Source: Diploscapter coronatus (taxonomy: Eukaryota; Nematoda; Chromadorea; Rhabditida; Rhabditidae). From it: a stretch of 64,000 nt of DNA. The stretch is from the NCBI GenBank assembly GCA_964036155.1, contig OZ038422.1:2131201-2195200 (forward strand), in the 5' to 3' direction. A program made the translations under genes and the position numbers. How positions within the stretch are numbered: the stretch's first letter is position 1; every line of letters begins with the position of its first letter. The notes under the pieces are model-generated. The model saw nothing but the letters and a program-made list of their open reading frames with translations. It was not told the DNA's origin and did not search any database. This document shows positions 48,701-61,839 of the stretch, piece after piece.

Positions 48701-51700
48701 CTTTCTTCAGACTCCTTCTTGATCTTCTGAATGTCCTCAAGTTGCTTATCCTTTTCGGTGATTTTGCCCTGAATTTGAAAATCTTCGCGAATTTTTGAAT
48801 TTTAAGAAAACCTGTAATTCTTTCAATTGTTTCTCGGATTTCTGGCTCTTCTTTTCCAATTCAGTGGCGTTCTTTTCGACGTTGTTCAATTTATCCTTCA
48901 GAACCTTCATAATCTCATCCGCTTGCGTAGCTTCGGGAAGTTTCTAGAAATTTCATCGTTTTAACTATTCAAATATTTTATGTTACATATCGAGAATGTG
49001 CAAAGATAAAGATTATTTTAACAAAAACATTCAATCGATATGTTACAAGATTTAAAAAATATCATAATTTAGATTATTTCAAATTATTATGAGATTTTGA
49101 TGATGTGTAACTATAAATAATTATTGAACGATCACTAAATTGACATGTTTCAGAATTTTAGCCATCATTTGGCATTCTTATACCGCGATATTTTTGGTTG
49201 TTATTTTTAAAAGCTATTAAAAATAACAAATTTTATACCTCTTCCAAATTTGCGATATATCCCTCCGTCCTTCCGATAATTTGCCTTTGAATTAACTTCA
49301 AATTCGGGGCATTTCGTAAACTACGCAGTTCGGATTTCAGCGAAATAATTTCGTCGAGATTCTGAAAGGAGTATTTGATTGGCTTTTTGAAATTTTGCAA
49401 GTACCAATTCTTTCTTAACAACTTCAACGGGAGGTGCGTTTTCGTCGTATTTTTCATCAGATGGTCTTTCGCGCTCCTAAATGTTTGAATGGTCATGTAA
49501 GATAATGCACCCTCAATAATGGGATGCAGTACATATTATATTTTTAACAATATGTGTAATTTCTTGAAACATCGAATTTTGATGATCGAATTAATAAAAT
49601 TCCATATTATTACTGTCCAGGAATCGCTGTGTCTGTGATTGTTATTGTTTTCTTCCATAAATTACATTCAATATTTTGAAGCATATCTAATTTCAAATTT
49701 CCATACCTCGCTCTTCCTTCTGGCCTCGGATTCTAGGACTTGGAATTCAAGAAGTTCGCTTTTTTCCCTCTGCGATGAAATCGTTGCTTGAAGATCTTCG
49801 ATGGTCTGTTCGAGTTGTTTGATTTTGGTCTGCTGCGAAGCGACTGTGGCTTTTAGTTGGGCAGTTTGGGAGATCTGAAATTTTCAATTTTAAAATAAAA
49901 AATAATTATGTTTCCGAAAGTTTCAAGAATATATGCCAACAACTAACCAAACTTGATTAGCTTTTCAAATTCAACATCTTGACACAGGAAATCTCTTTTT
50001 TATGTCTCACGAAATTCTCTGTTAACAAAGAATAATAGTTTCGCAATTACGAATGGCTATTGGCTAAATATACAATTTAATTAATGCATTTGCTGATTTT
50101 TTCGATCAATATTCTAATTATCAAGTTTTTTGTTTCATAAAATTTCTTAATCGGGAAGAAACATTTCTTTTTTTATTATTTGTGTAAGACATTTAGGTTT
50201 AGAATTTAATAATATTACCATTTCCTGATTGGTCTCGATCAATATTTGCTGTTGGGCTATCGTTGACTGGGCGTAGTTGAGTTGGTCCCTCAAAAGGGAT
50301 TCACTCTCCGATGGTAGCCCACTCGATTTGAGTTCCTGAAATTCGAATATTTAGGATTCAATGTAATAATAATTAAGGCATTTTTGATGCCCAAATCTGA
50401 GAGGTCGAAAACGAGGGGAGAAAGAAACGATTTTAATCCAGCCTATCTCCTTTTCGCGTGCTATTTCTCGATTTTATAACCACCAAAATGACTGTACCAC
50501 TTTGCACGTCTCCCAGATTTCGACATCAGCAATGTTTAATAATTAAATTTCATAGTTTCTAAATCTGTACAACGTCATGAATGTGGTAAATATGATGATC
50601 TGCTTTCAAAATTGATTTGTATGATGATATATAATTTGAATATAAAATGCCGACATTTGAATTTAACCCATTATCTAAGACTTACGTTAAGAGCCTTTTG
50701 CAACTCGGCGTTCTCTTTGTACAGCGCCTGGTTAATCACTTCGATGTCCTTATTCAGGGACTGAAATATTGGATTTTAGTCATAGGTAGAATCTTATAAG
50801 GGGAGGGTATTGCTATAATCGTTTCTTAAAATAAAATATAGATACTATAAGTTATCATTATGTAAAAAAGAAATTAGAGTACCAAGGCTTTGAGATAACA
50901 TGATAATATATGATATTTATAAACTTCTCTCAAAAGTCTTATCAAAAGTACTTTTCGCTTAGTGCAAAGAGTAAAATAACGATTTGTGTGATTGCGGTTC
51001 TATGCAAAATGGACCGAAAAAGTAATCGAATGGGTTAGGTAAGAACCGCCGCTAGAGAGAATAGGGATAAAGACGTCGCAAAGGTCGTTTGGGGCAAGGA
51101 GGGAGTTGAATGATGGCATGGTCTGGGAAGTCGCATTTAGTCTAAAGATATCTCTTTCACTTGTTGGCGCCAACCTAATATGTAACTTCGCAGTGGGGGT
51201 TCAAAGTGAAAATTCATATGTCATGATATGATTTTACAATTTGCTTCAAAACTGTGTGTATCTTGATATGAACATCTTAAACGTAATACTTCGGCCGCTT
51301 CAATCTCATAAATAACTATCCAAGGTATTTATAGCGATCAAATTTTATGAAATTCATGCCTTATGTTTCGCAGTTCTACGAAAAAGATTAATAAATTATA
51401 TTATTTAATACGGCAATACGATTTTATTCTTCAAAAGATAAAAAAAAAGTTCTTAATCTAAGCGCTATGCCTTCAAGTGAAAAAAATTCTGTCAGTCATT
51501 TTTTCGCCTACCCACTTTAGGGATAAAAAGACAGAGTCAGAACCAGAAGTTGAATGCGAGCGATTGAAGCAAGTCGGTTGTTGAGAGATAACCGAAGCCT
51601 CTGAAGCCACTCCCCAAATGGACGCAAAAGCGAAAGCAGATAAAACATAACTAATTAGGCAAGAATTGATCAAACAATCTGAAAGACAGATCGATTTTTT

Positions 51701-54700
51701 ATCTAAAGTTTTGAAAAGAAAACTGCTGAAAAGGCGCCCTATTTACATTGGAACAGCAGCGGTTTTGATCGGAATAAATCATAGCTAATTAGGATTTGAT
51801 TCAATCAAATTGTGAAAAAACTACGAAAAATGGTCGATTTTAGATGAAAGTTATAGAAGCCGCTGATTAGATAAATGAAAGTCAGAACATTATTTTTAAA
51901 AATTGTAAGCGGAAAAAGAACAACAGATATTGTTCTAGAATAACAACATGTGTAGTTGCGTTACAATGAAACATATCGTTGAAGACTAACTATATATGTG
52001 ACATAACTTTTCTATCAAACCGATTGTAAAGAAAGGAATGCTGTTGCAAGTTTCATCACCACTATCGTAAAAATAATCAGCATTTTATTTTTAGACGCTA
52101 ATAAATCCAATTATGTTAAAGTTTGCTTAAAATTCGAAAAATAAAACCTTTTCGTTTATAAGGAAATTTGAAGAATTGAAAAACTCGGTCAATATTATCG
52201 AACGGTTTCTTCGAATTCGTGGCTAAATTTCAAGTTCTTCCACTTTGAACCGTCGCGCATTTTGAGGGAGGATTTCCATTTTGCATTTTGGGAGAAAAGA
52301 TCCTAATCTACAACCCCTTTATGTTCCCTCAAACTTACACATTTCAGATATGTGACTTATTTCGGATCGTGAGTCATTATGGATTTTTAAGGGTATTGAT
52401 ATTTGAATGCTTTTTTCTAAAATAATCTGATATTGAAATAACTGAGTATGCAAAATTGCTACCCATTTCTAAAATTTAATCAAAAGATATCATGAACCTA
52501 TGGCATTGTTAGCCTATTTTTTCATTCCTCGTATGATGATTTTATGAGGACCAGCCAAATGAACAATTGCATTTTCTTTTCACAATTTAGCCACAAGAAT
52601 CCTCAAAATTTATTTTATTTTTACAAATCTTAACGTTTTAAAAATCGATAAATTCACCTCTTCGAAATCCTCATTGATTGTGTCGAAACTGATCGAACTT
52701 TCCCCGGAGCAGTCGGACCCAACCACACTAAAGAAATTGATGAATGAGTGGAAATCTGACTTCTTGCCGATATATAAAAGGTTTTTTTTTCAGAGAATTC
52801 TTCCAGGCTCTTTATATTATATGACAGGAAGTTGAAGTGAACTATGAACGACAGTTATTGGGATATGTGGTCACTCGTGTTTTCGTAGTTCTTTTATATA
52901 TTCTGCTCAAAAGTGTGATACTTATCGAGGTGTGTTGTTTACATAGCGTGAACAATTCTTTTTGAGGTCCATGTTTCAAAGATTTTCAGAATTATATTAA
53001 AGTATGGATATTCATTCAATGCGTTGTTTCATCGAAAGTTGTAAAATAAAAGAATTCAAGAAGTTTTTAGATACGTTTGAAGAATTACTCCGCTATAAAT
53101 AAAAATCTAGATGATTATTGGTACTACTTTTTGCAGTTGTGCTAATTTACCTCTGCTTATCATCCTCTCCTTTGACCATTTTCTTGAGTTGCTTGAATTT
53201 CTGTACCAGTGCTTCATACCTTCGGTCTTTTTCCTAAAAATCCAACAAAATACTCTCAATTTTTCCATGGCTATCCTCATTGTCAGATAAAGTGACAAAA
53301 TAGCTCTAATTTGCCAAAACGTTGGCCTAAGTATTATATTTATGCTATTTTAGGACTATCTTGACAATTCCTTTAAAAGTTGCCTCATTCATTACCAATC
53401 CAGAGCTTCTCAGCGCCGTGATGCATTTCGAGTATTCGAGCACTTGGCTCCTGTACCGATCGAGTTCTTCAAGTTTTTCGGGGGAAGTCCGTTTTTCCTT
53501 GAGCTGAGTGTTCTCCTTCAGAATGCGTTCATGAGCATCACGCTGAATTTAAACTATTTTATAAGTTTCAACCAATTTAACTTCAATTTGATATTCTATA
53601 TCAACAATAATACCTTTTGCCTGGTCTAGTGAGTTTAAAATAAAAACAAAACTGAAGATTAATATTGGGACTATGAAAACTGACGTTCTATGTTACAAGC
53701 TAAAATTGGTATCTTTGAGGAATAAAATTTAGCATTCATTCATATATTGGCATATATCCTTTATAAAAATAATTTTAAAAAAAACATTTATTTTCTCTAC
53801 CAAAGTGAGGAAGTCATCCTGCGAGTGCGAGTATTTCTGTTCCATCTTTCTCATCTCCGTTTGAAGGGTACGGTTTCTCTCGGTCAACTTCCGATTGTGA
53901 TCGATCAAAGGTTTCTGCCTAGATTCCATTTCCACGATTTTCTTGTTCTGAAAGCTTATTTTTTTAATTTTTTCGTATATTTTAATATTATGTGCTTCTA
54001 TTTTTTGAACCAATTTGCAGCATTCAAACAAAACATGAAGCAGGAACATTTCCAGGCAATTCAGATCAAACAATGAGTTTCAAAAATTCATAGCATGCAA
54101 GATGTAACATTTTTGATAATCAGTAAAAGAAATGCATAGAAATAAAAACATAAAATATGATTCAAAAATCAAGTCATTCAATATTCGAAATGAGAGATAA
54201 TTAGACCACCGTATGGACTTTAAGTCAAAACTAAATACGACTAAAAATTCAAGTCATTTAGAATATGAAATGCATGATAATGCAATAAACGATTTGAATA
54301 AGATATAAGAATTGTATAAAAGCGATTTAATATTTTAACTCACTAATTCCGCCTTAAGGAGAACCATTTCATTGTTTAGCGTTTCCGATTCGACCAGACG
54401 GACTTCGATTTCATCTAACTTCCCGAGCCATCGGGCTTTTTCCTTATCGTGGTCCTCTTTACTCACCTCAAAATCGATAACTCAAAAGGTAGAAAATAAA
54501 ATATATTTTAAATCTTAATTAACTTAAAATTGTATAATTTGATTGATTTATTATGTTTTGTTAAGTATAGTTTAATTTTTTGTCAGCTAAGAAAGTAGTA
54601 CGGAAGAGTTTATCAAGCTACTTTTGGACTTTCTAAATACACATATTTCACAAGATTATGCCATACTACTTTTAATAATGTTCATTTAACTTAAGGTATG

Positions 54701-57700
54701 TGAGTTCAATGTTGTATTTTGATGTCTAAACCTTGGATGCAGGTGTGCTTGTAAGTCCTGTGAAAGACGGGATCCCCGTGGGCGTGGAATTCGTTGGAAA
54801 CATAATCGTCGTCGTCGCTCGACGACGTTTCGATAAAGGAATAGCGCGCTTTTCCATTTAATTATTAACTATCGCTTAATTTAACTATTGCCGACAAAAA
54901 ATGAGTATGTGCCGAAGAAACATTGACGATTTTTAGAATGATTCATAAATGAAATTGTGAAAGATATGATAGATAAAATTTAAAAAAAAAATCTAAACTG
55001 TTGTGGTGACTTTGGAAATTTTTCATATCAACTTTTGAAGCATATCATTAAAATAAGAGGAAACTGAATTGTCATCGGCTATAGAAAATAGATATTCTCA
55101 CAAATGAAAATCTGAAGAGGCGTATATGAAGGCCGAGTGATGAATATTCATCATTCAATAATTGATAATTTGATGATCTAATAAGCGTCAACAAGGAAAT
55201 GGCGAAATAAAAATATCATAATCATCTTTTATATCTAAAATTTTGAAACAAAGATATTGTTGCAATTATGCAATGATTTCGAATAAAGCCTTTCCTTATT
55301 ATTCAACTGATATTTCCTCTTATCCATATGCAAATTCAGCCATCCGAACGGTATTTCTCTCCGCCTCTGGTCATATCTTATCTCTTAAATTATCATGCTA
55401 TTTCTCTTATCTCTAGCCATTCTTTCTCTAATCCTCTTCAGAATGAACTATATCTAGTTTATCCCTCTAAATCCCCTGCAGAGAGGGATTTCATATATCC
55501 CTTGCCTGGATTTTGCGCAACGACCTAATTTTCCGAAATCCAGGGGAATTCGAAGCGATTTTGAACGAAAGTGAGGAAAAGTGAAATCGTAATAATCGTA
55601 AATAGATGACAGTTAAATTTTAATGGGAATTCCAAGTCTTCGGTGATAATTTGATTGGATTTAATCTGATCATGAACATCTTTTCCTGATTTTTTGTAAC
55701 ATTTTCAAGAACTATTGGTATTATTTAAAATACGATGCTATTGAAAATATGCGCAGTGCGTCAATGTTGTTGTTTGATTATATTGATCATGTTATTGTTT
55801 GAATTATATTTGTATTTTTTGAAATAATTGAATTAAGCTGAAAAAGTTTACATAGGCTTTCTCCCCGAACACGTTCGGCGAATTCATCATCGTTCGGCTT
55901 GAAGAAGCCGCTGCACTTTTCGAGAGACCATTTGATGACGGCGATGAAAACGAACTGAACAATCAACAATCATCCGTGAAAAATACACGACGGTGTAATT
56001 TAGCGCAAACCGGAGACTGATCCAGAAAAATTTTCCCACATTAAAGTTGTTTTGACGAAAAAGTACCAAAGCAATATTTTTCACATACAGTGAAGAGGAT
56101 AAGTAATTATTATCATTGGAACAGGTTGTAAGATATCAAAATTTCGAGTAGTGTTTAGATTGGCGGCCAGTCAGGATACTTCTTTAACAAAAGAAAAATA
56201 TTGAAATATACTATTTATGTGAAACGTATTTTAGTCATTATCTTTGAAAAGATGAGAGAGTTGATTATGATTAGGTATCGAAATTTTCTAAACGAGAAAA
56301 AATTGCAAAGTTTGCCTGGTGAACGGTAATGATGATCGGACGTCGTTCGTCGATGACATCGTGGAGAGGAACGGCTGCACGCCCCCGCCGTGCGAACGGG
56401 GCGATAGACGGTTGCTCTGAAACTCCGATAATCACCGATAGCAACCGATAAAGGACGATAAGTGTGGTAAAAAATGGAATTTTGAACAGTTGCAATGAAG
56501 AATCGGGCATCTCTCAGCGGAACCCTATGATATATTGTTAACTTTGGAAATTGATCGCTTCAAGCACGAGAGTACAATATTTCAGTGATATGCTGAAAAG
56601 ATGATAGACTCTAGAGTATATGGTATAAGAAGTGGCAATTTTATGAACTTTTAATAGTAGGCCAAGATGCGCTATAGTCTAAAATAGAAGTTTAGACGTT
56701 TTTTGATAATTTAGAGTCAATTATTTATAATGCGGTAAAATAGTACCCGTTTGCCACTAAAATGACTAAAAGTCCAGGTAGTAATGAACGACATTATTTC
56801 GTATACAATTTTAGCCCATAGAATAACAAACAGAATATGAATAAAAAGTGCGCAAAATAATCCTATTAGAATGAGTTACTAGCTAATCTGATAGTAGGAA
56901 AATAGCTTATCGATAGAGTACGTTTTCAAGAACACAGAGGAGTGATTATCATTTGAGCGCGGTTGCAAGATTACGAAAGAAATGGTATCAATCATGTAAT
57001 ATCTAAGAAAAAAACTCCATGTTAAAAGATATCCCAGAAATCTATCCGGAATAATTTGAATGAAATTGCTAGAGATCGAGATAGTTTCACTAATTGTGTG
57101 TTGAAGCATAATCTTGCAAAACCGGATGGATTATCGGAAAATTCGGGAAATGAGATCAGATCGTTAAAAAATGAACAGGAGAGCCATTACATTGACGCGC
57201 GGAAGAGTCGGAAAAGTTAGTGATTGGAAGAATGAACACATGGAACGCGAATCGCATAGAAAATAGGCAAGGAAAGCCTTGAAATATCGAAAGTTCGTGT
57301 TAACACAGGATAGTTGATTCGGGATTTCCGATTGAAAGTTTATTTTAAAGAAATAGAAAATATGATATGTTTCAAGATACTTCATAGATTTATAGTTATA
57401 ACTCACTGTGATAGAAGAAATGCGTTTTATTGATAAACAGTATTTCAGAGAATGATAAACTCTAAAATACACATCAACATTTTGCTAACCAAAAGTAAAG
57501 GAATCTAAATCAATGGATAGATTAACGATTGAAGTACGAAAATATTTCAAAAATAAAGAATAGCCTCGAAAACTATGCCTAGACTGTCGTCAATATCTGG
57601 CTATATCCCTATATCCTTGGATATAGTGCTAGGATGAAAGAAATAGGATGCGCGAGAGAGGGACCACTCAATGAGCTGTCCCACATTATGGCCAAATGTC

Positions 57701-59541
57701 CGAGGTCAAGCTGCTCATTCGAGATATGCCAAACGGTTTAGGATATAGAATTGCCTATCCTTCAACACAGGAAAGAGAATCCCTATTTGAATCTGCCGTT
57801 CTGACCATTTATGGCGCATTTGTAAGAGCAATGTAACGTGTGCATAAGAAATAACGGATCTATGCATACAAAAGCAGCTATTGGAAGAACATGGTATTTC
57901 TGAGGGTTTCATAAATGTTATAAGAGATGTATAGTTGATTGGAGAGAACGTTGGTATTCAAAAATTGCGCTATTCGTCTCTCGTTTCACTTTTACGCGAC
58001 TCACTATTTCGTTCCTCCGACATTCGATTTCTAATTGCCGCATCAATATCGACTTTCTCGTTAGCTAACGATAGGAGGAGGGATTAAAGTTTAAAATTTG
58101 AGTTTAGATTTGCGAAATATTGAAACTTATGTATTTAATGATCTTTAAAAAGTGAAGTTAATGAACATGGTCAAGAAATAACGAAATTTATTGATAGGTT
58201 TCAATCGAGTCCTTAGGCGTGGAAAACTTCAATATGAATAATGAATTTCTCCCGCTTTCAATTATACAAAATTTTAACCAAGAAATCAAGACTTCGGGAA
58301 AATTGAATCGACAGTCTGTGTTTTTCGTTAATATGCTTCATATACCCATATCTCAGTCCTCGATCTAATAAAAACGCATCGAAAATGTTGAAGATTCAGT
58401 CAAAGAAAATCTGCGTAAAAAGTGAGAGTCAAAAATAGAAGGATTAGGGAAATTAACCATAAAGAAATCGATAAAAAGCTTTCGATAAATTAATTATAAG
58501 CTACAGGTTAAATCAAGAAAGAACGAATGTTTTACTGATAGTTATCTCGAGAAAAAATTATCAGGCTATCCCTAATGTAAAGTGAGTAAGGTGTAAAAAG
58601 TAAAGTCAAGCCGAGAATTTTCGTAATGAAACCCAAAAATAATTTCAGCAAGTGTCCTCTTGGCCCTGTTATTAGTCGGTCAGAAGACTTTAGTCCGAAA
58701 CCTCAAGACAAAATTGATTGGTGTAAAATTCTCCGTATCTTGGATCAATTTTTCGTCCCCTTCCTAGCGCTATTTTGCAATTTCTTTGTCATACATTTAT
58801 TTTCCCTATCAGCGAAGAGTAGCTTTATCTCTTGAGCTAGAGGATTTTTTTCATCTTTATCCGCTTTCTCTAGATCTTGTCTGATCGTCTAGGTTATCCC
58901 TAATTTTATCATTATCACCTTTATCTTTAGATTTTGCCTAACTTCTTTTCTCTTTCCACAATTTCAACGCTATTTTCCGATCTTTCAAGATGGAGCCTCA
59001 CATGTGCGTAAAGCTGCCAAAATGACAATTGTCTTCGGGATCTATTTTTCTCTAGCCTCTCTTCAGGACTCTTTACTATTTCTCCCTAACTTTTTGCTTT
59101 GATACTCTCAAAAATCAGAGATATTTCGGGATGCAAAGATAAAATCGAAATTGCTGGAAGGAGAGCTATTTTGAAAGGGCGCGAAGATTTATCACCGGAT
59201 GGATACATGCGAAAAAGTTGCATTCATATTTCGAAGAAAAAGAGGGTATGTTTAAAAATCTAAATATATGAAAAGTAAGATCTAATAATATTCATTAGAA
59301 ACGTGAATGAAATCGAATATACATTATAAAAATAACTCAAATACGTTTGCAGATTTTTTTTTCGGAAAGATAGAAACAGGGTGTGTTTAACAAATTTTAT
59401 ATGACGGAAAATTTCAAATAATAATCCAATGCATTCGTCGTCATATTTAGCTTTTAAAAATCGATAACATATAGGTTTTCAAATAAGAAAAAAACTCACC
59501 AAAATGAATCGGCAATTGTCGTACGGTAGGACGTAGCTCAT
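42722..59541 (-). CDS. Long coiled-coil protein, orthology unknown
   Basis: The predicted protein has 960 residues from an ATG at 59541. Exons (minus): 59500-59541, 56316-56416, 55852-55954, 54732-54848, 54344-54466, 53801-53947, 53396-53542, 53151-53233, 52658-52727, 50686-50760, 50219-50335, 49707-49874, 49405-49476, 49239-49361, 48812-48943, 48679-48768, 48364-48525, 45663-45770, 45504-45616, 44963-45163, 44638-44788, 44198-44281, 44021-44138, 43663-43748, 43109-43214 and 42722-42765. All phases agree. The first ~120 residues are Ser/Pro/Thr-rich and disordered. Most of the rest is heptad-type coiled coil (for example KLDEIEKVKKQLKEKNDELE), broken by an acidic SDCSGESSISFDT stretch. The tail is non-helical and ends QYARGAAS. 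A cytoskeletal, centrosomal or tethering role is plausible but not shown. The second exon needs a GC donor (CAG|GCAAAC), and the fourth has a weak acceptor; ATG 54857 is an alternative start. Confidence 0.82.
45835..46757. mobile_element. 923 bp element with ~230 bp terminal inverted repeats
   Basis: The ends are AACCCATTCAAAAGGGG and its complement. The inverted arms (about 45835-46067 and 46525-46757) match nearly perfectly, including the segments GCGGAGGTTG and GTCGGTTGTATTCGCAGG. The ~458 bp centre has no convincing ORF, so this is a non-autonomous DNA transposon or foldback element. It lies inside the 2.6 kb intron 45771-48363 of the coiled-coil gene. The near-identity of the arms suggests a recent insertion. 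No clear target duplication is seen. Confidence 0.8.
46831..48073. mobile_element. Probable non-coding repetitive element with short inverted ends
   Basis: The outer 21 bp, ATTCGTGTTCAGCGTGGTCG plus one base, recur as the complement at 48052-48072. The interior is more GC-balanced than the host intron and has no long ORF. Together with the neighbouring element it fills most of the large intron. The class is uncertain; it could be part of a larger rolling-circle or DNA element. Confidence 0.5.
48169..48191. repeat. Perfect GC-only hairpin, possible Helitron 3' terminus
   Basis: A 10-bp stem made only of G and C (GCCGGCCGCC / GGCGGCCGGC) with a TTC loop stands in AT-rich intron DNA. CTGA follows directly, overlapping the last stem base, and then T. 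Helitrons end with a GC-rich hairpin shortly before CTRR, so this is a candidate terminus, though the spacing is shorter than usual. ACAACCTCCGC just before it is shared with the arms of the 923 bp element. Confidence 0.5.
50382..50534 (-). mobile_element. ~150 bp inverted-repeat element, copy 2 (in coiled-coil intron)
   Basis: This is the reverse-oriented relative of 31074-31222. It shares the inverted ends (CAAATCTGAGAGG / CTCCCAGATTTCG) and interior words such as ACTTTGCACG. It has no ORF. It sits in the intron between exons 50219-50335 and 50686-50760. Confidence 0.65.
50761..52657. other. 1.9 kb intron of the coiled-coil gene
   Basis: No supported gene lies in this intron. A slightly less AT-rich patch (about 50950-51200) and a minus-strand ORF near 51473-51673 lack protein-like features beyond chance. 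Confidence 0.4.
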
Positions 59542-59639
59542 CGATTACCGATATTCTTTCAAAATATGTGCAAATAATCAATAAAGTGCAATAAAATAAA
59601 TAATAAGTGAAAAATATAGTTCCAAAATAAATACTTTCA

Positions 59640-59999
59640 GTGTGTAGAAAATGTCACGTTGTCAACGAATCGGCACTCGGTGAAAAACTATACGGCGAAA
59701 GTACGCATGCAAAGCCAGGGCACGCTTGTTTTCTCTCGGTTAAACCGATACTCGACTCACCAGGGCGCAGAGTTGGTTCGAGTAGAAGAGAATAAACGAG
59801 AAGTGCATTTTCCCGGACGGCATTTTTCCCGATATGACTTATTACATGCCTCGGGAGCCGACCCGTACCGCGATTCGAGAAGCTTAGCACCGAACCCGAG
59901 CAGGTACTTCCCAACGTATGCCTCACCACGCAGAAAATAGACGTTGTTTTTCTTTTCCGCATGAAATAAACGATATATCTCAGGCACCTTCGGATACAT
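59640..59999 (-). other. GC-rich patch, possible alternative first exon
   Basis: This stands out by base composition. On the minus strand an ATG near 59813 (MPSGKMHFSFILFYSNQLCA) runs to a good donor (CTG|GTGAGT, about 59757) in phase 0, which would join in frame to the exon at 56316-56416. A longer frame from 59999 (MYPKVPEIYRLFHAEKKNN) is also open but ends in a different phase. It may be a promoter island with an alternative start for the coiled-coil gene. Confidence 0.3.
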
Positions 60000-60441
60000 A
60001 TGATTTAGCGTGGTGCTAGAAAGATTTTCGAACTACTCGCAGAAAGACAGGTGGTCCTACTGATATTGCATCATAGCAAAGTTTGACACATGTCAGATAT
60101 TGACACCCCGCAAAATCCGGGTAAGATATAAAGAGAAAATTGAGGAAAAAAGAAACGAAGGATCATTTACATCATAGCACGGTGGTGTTATTGATGAATA
60201 ATCGATAAATATAAGGCCTTCTGTCGGTCCTTTGAAAATCTGACGAAATCAATATTACGAAATATCCATGCTCTCATGCACTTGAAATAAAGCAAAACCG
60301 ATCAAATCAGAACTATGACGTAGTTTCAAGCTTTTTGTAGCAGCATAACAAAAAATAGAAGCTTTTTTACCATGCATTTTAATTTTCTCTCGATTTTCAG
60401 AATTTTCAGAAAAAAACCCCTATTTTAACATTTTTTGAGAC

Positions 60442-61737
60442 CCTGGAAACCGAGTGTAACTTTTTGCTCGCGTCAAGTAAAATGTCACGAACCTCTGTTT
60501 CCTTGTCCTTGTCGCTTTTTTCTTCGACGGCGTTTTCCGGGGCCGTTGCAACTTTTTCGGGCGTTTTCTCAACTTTTTCCAACTGTCCCTGTCTTTCTCC
60601 AGAATTATTCCCGGAAGATCCCAACTTTTCCTCAACTTTTTTCTCAGAGTTCTGGTCGTTAGTTTCCGACATCCGACGATGTCTTGGTGGGAGGAAAGGG
60701 GAGTATTGTGCTGACGATGGAACCTGAAATTTAGTCCCTAGCTGATGCAAAGCCTAACTTAGTATTAGGCCTGAGTTTATTCTCAAAATGAATGTTAACT
60801 AACAGCTAACAATAGAAGTGGTACCTGAGACGTCGACGCTGAGGGTATCAAAGATCGACTTCCAGATCTCAACGTCGGAGGAGCGTCCACATTACCGTAC
60901 ACACAAGCAAAACCCACGTTTCGACCTGAAATGAACAAAAATGTTTCAAGAATTTCTGTAAGCCAATTTAGAAATAAAGTTGATGATGTGCAATCTCGAA
61001 GCGAAGCGCAAAATAGCGATAGCTCAAATGAAAATGCGCCAAAAGCCGAAAGATCATTATTGAAAGCAGTATTCAAAGAATTTGACAATCAGACAATAGT
61101 TTTATTCAAATCTAATAGCAAGTGGGGCTAATTCGCTAAAATTATCTATTCTAACAAAGGTAATTTGAAAAACTAGTTGCATACGGGGTTGTAAATCAGA
61201 CCGATCCTTGCGTAATCGTTTTTGTTCCTTGTTCTCTTCAAGCTACAACCTCCATTATCTCTCGCCTCTTTCCTTTTCTTTGCTCCATTAAAGGGGAGCA
61301 TTGAATAGGCAGAGATAAGGAAAAAGGTAGGTGAGAATGGAGTGCGTCGCTGGTAGAGAAAAAGATGAAAGGAGAAAAGTAGCTGCTGTTAAGTTCGATT
61401 TACAAACCTTGTTGCAGAATCTCATATAAGATAGGGTAAAAGTTGCTCGAGAAGAGATTCTTTTTATACCATTTTGTTCGAAACTATGCAACTACTCAGG
61501 GCGATTCTCTTCATCCTTCTCCACCTCTACTTCTCCTAAGTTTTCTGGTTCTTCTAACGGCACAAATTTCGGCGGAACGCCGTTGGAAATTGTTTTCTTT
61601 TCGTGGTGGCGAGAGTTCACCAACCCTCCCCACCCAATGGGAAGAATGGGGTGGGTCGCCCTGAGTACTCTTCCAAGTTGTCCGAAACAATAATTAATGA
61701 AACCTGGTGCCGGTGGCGGTGAGAAGAGTCTGGCCAT
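60442..61737 (-). CDS. Alternative 5' exons of the coiled-coil gene (long isoform)
   Basis: Three minus-strand exons join in phase: 61704-61737 (MARLFSPPPAPG), 60825-60925 (RNVGFACVYGNVDAPPTLRS) and 60442-60723 (VPSSAQYSPFLPPRHRR, then a Lys/Glu-rich stretch ending KKLHSVSR). All candidate donors at the end of the third exon (60442, 60451 or 60430) are phase 0 and would join the coiled-coil exon 56316-56416, bypassing the short first exon at 59500-59541. The result would be a protein of about 1085 residues with a longer disordered acidic/basic head. It could instead be a separate small gene whose 3' part I have not found. The first exon is the weakest. Confidence 0.5.
61290..61370. repeat. 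Partial copy of the 61840-61985 inverted-repeat element
   Basis: This shares ATTGAATAGGCAGAGATAAG-like sequence and CGTCGCTGGTAGAGAAA with the right half of the element at 61840-61985, suggesting a half copy. Confidence 0.45.
61488..61672. repeat. Inverted repeat with CTCAGGGCGA ends
   Basis: ACTACTCAGGGCGATTCTCTT (left, first 20 bases considered) pairs with the complement GGGTCGCCCTGAGTACTCTT at the right. The enclosed DNA has several open frames on both strands, one continuing the MARL exon frame with VPPKFVPLEEPENLGEVEVE. It may be a small element, or coding DNA I cannot assign. Confidence 0.35.
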
Positions 61738-61839
61738 ACGGTTTCCATGGGCCGTCTAAAGCTGGTCTTCATTCAAAAATAGGGTTTTCAACAGGCTTGT
61801 TGGCGGATCCGATCGGCTTGCCTGTATATTCTCGCCATT

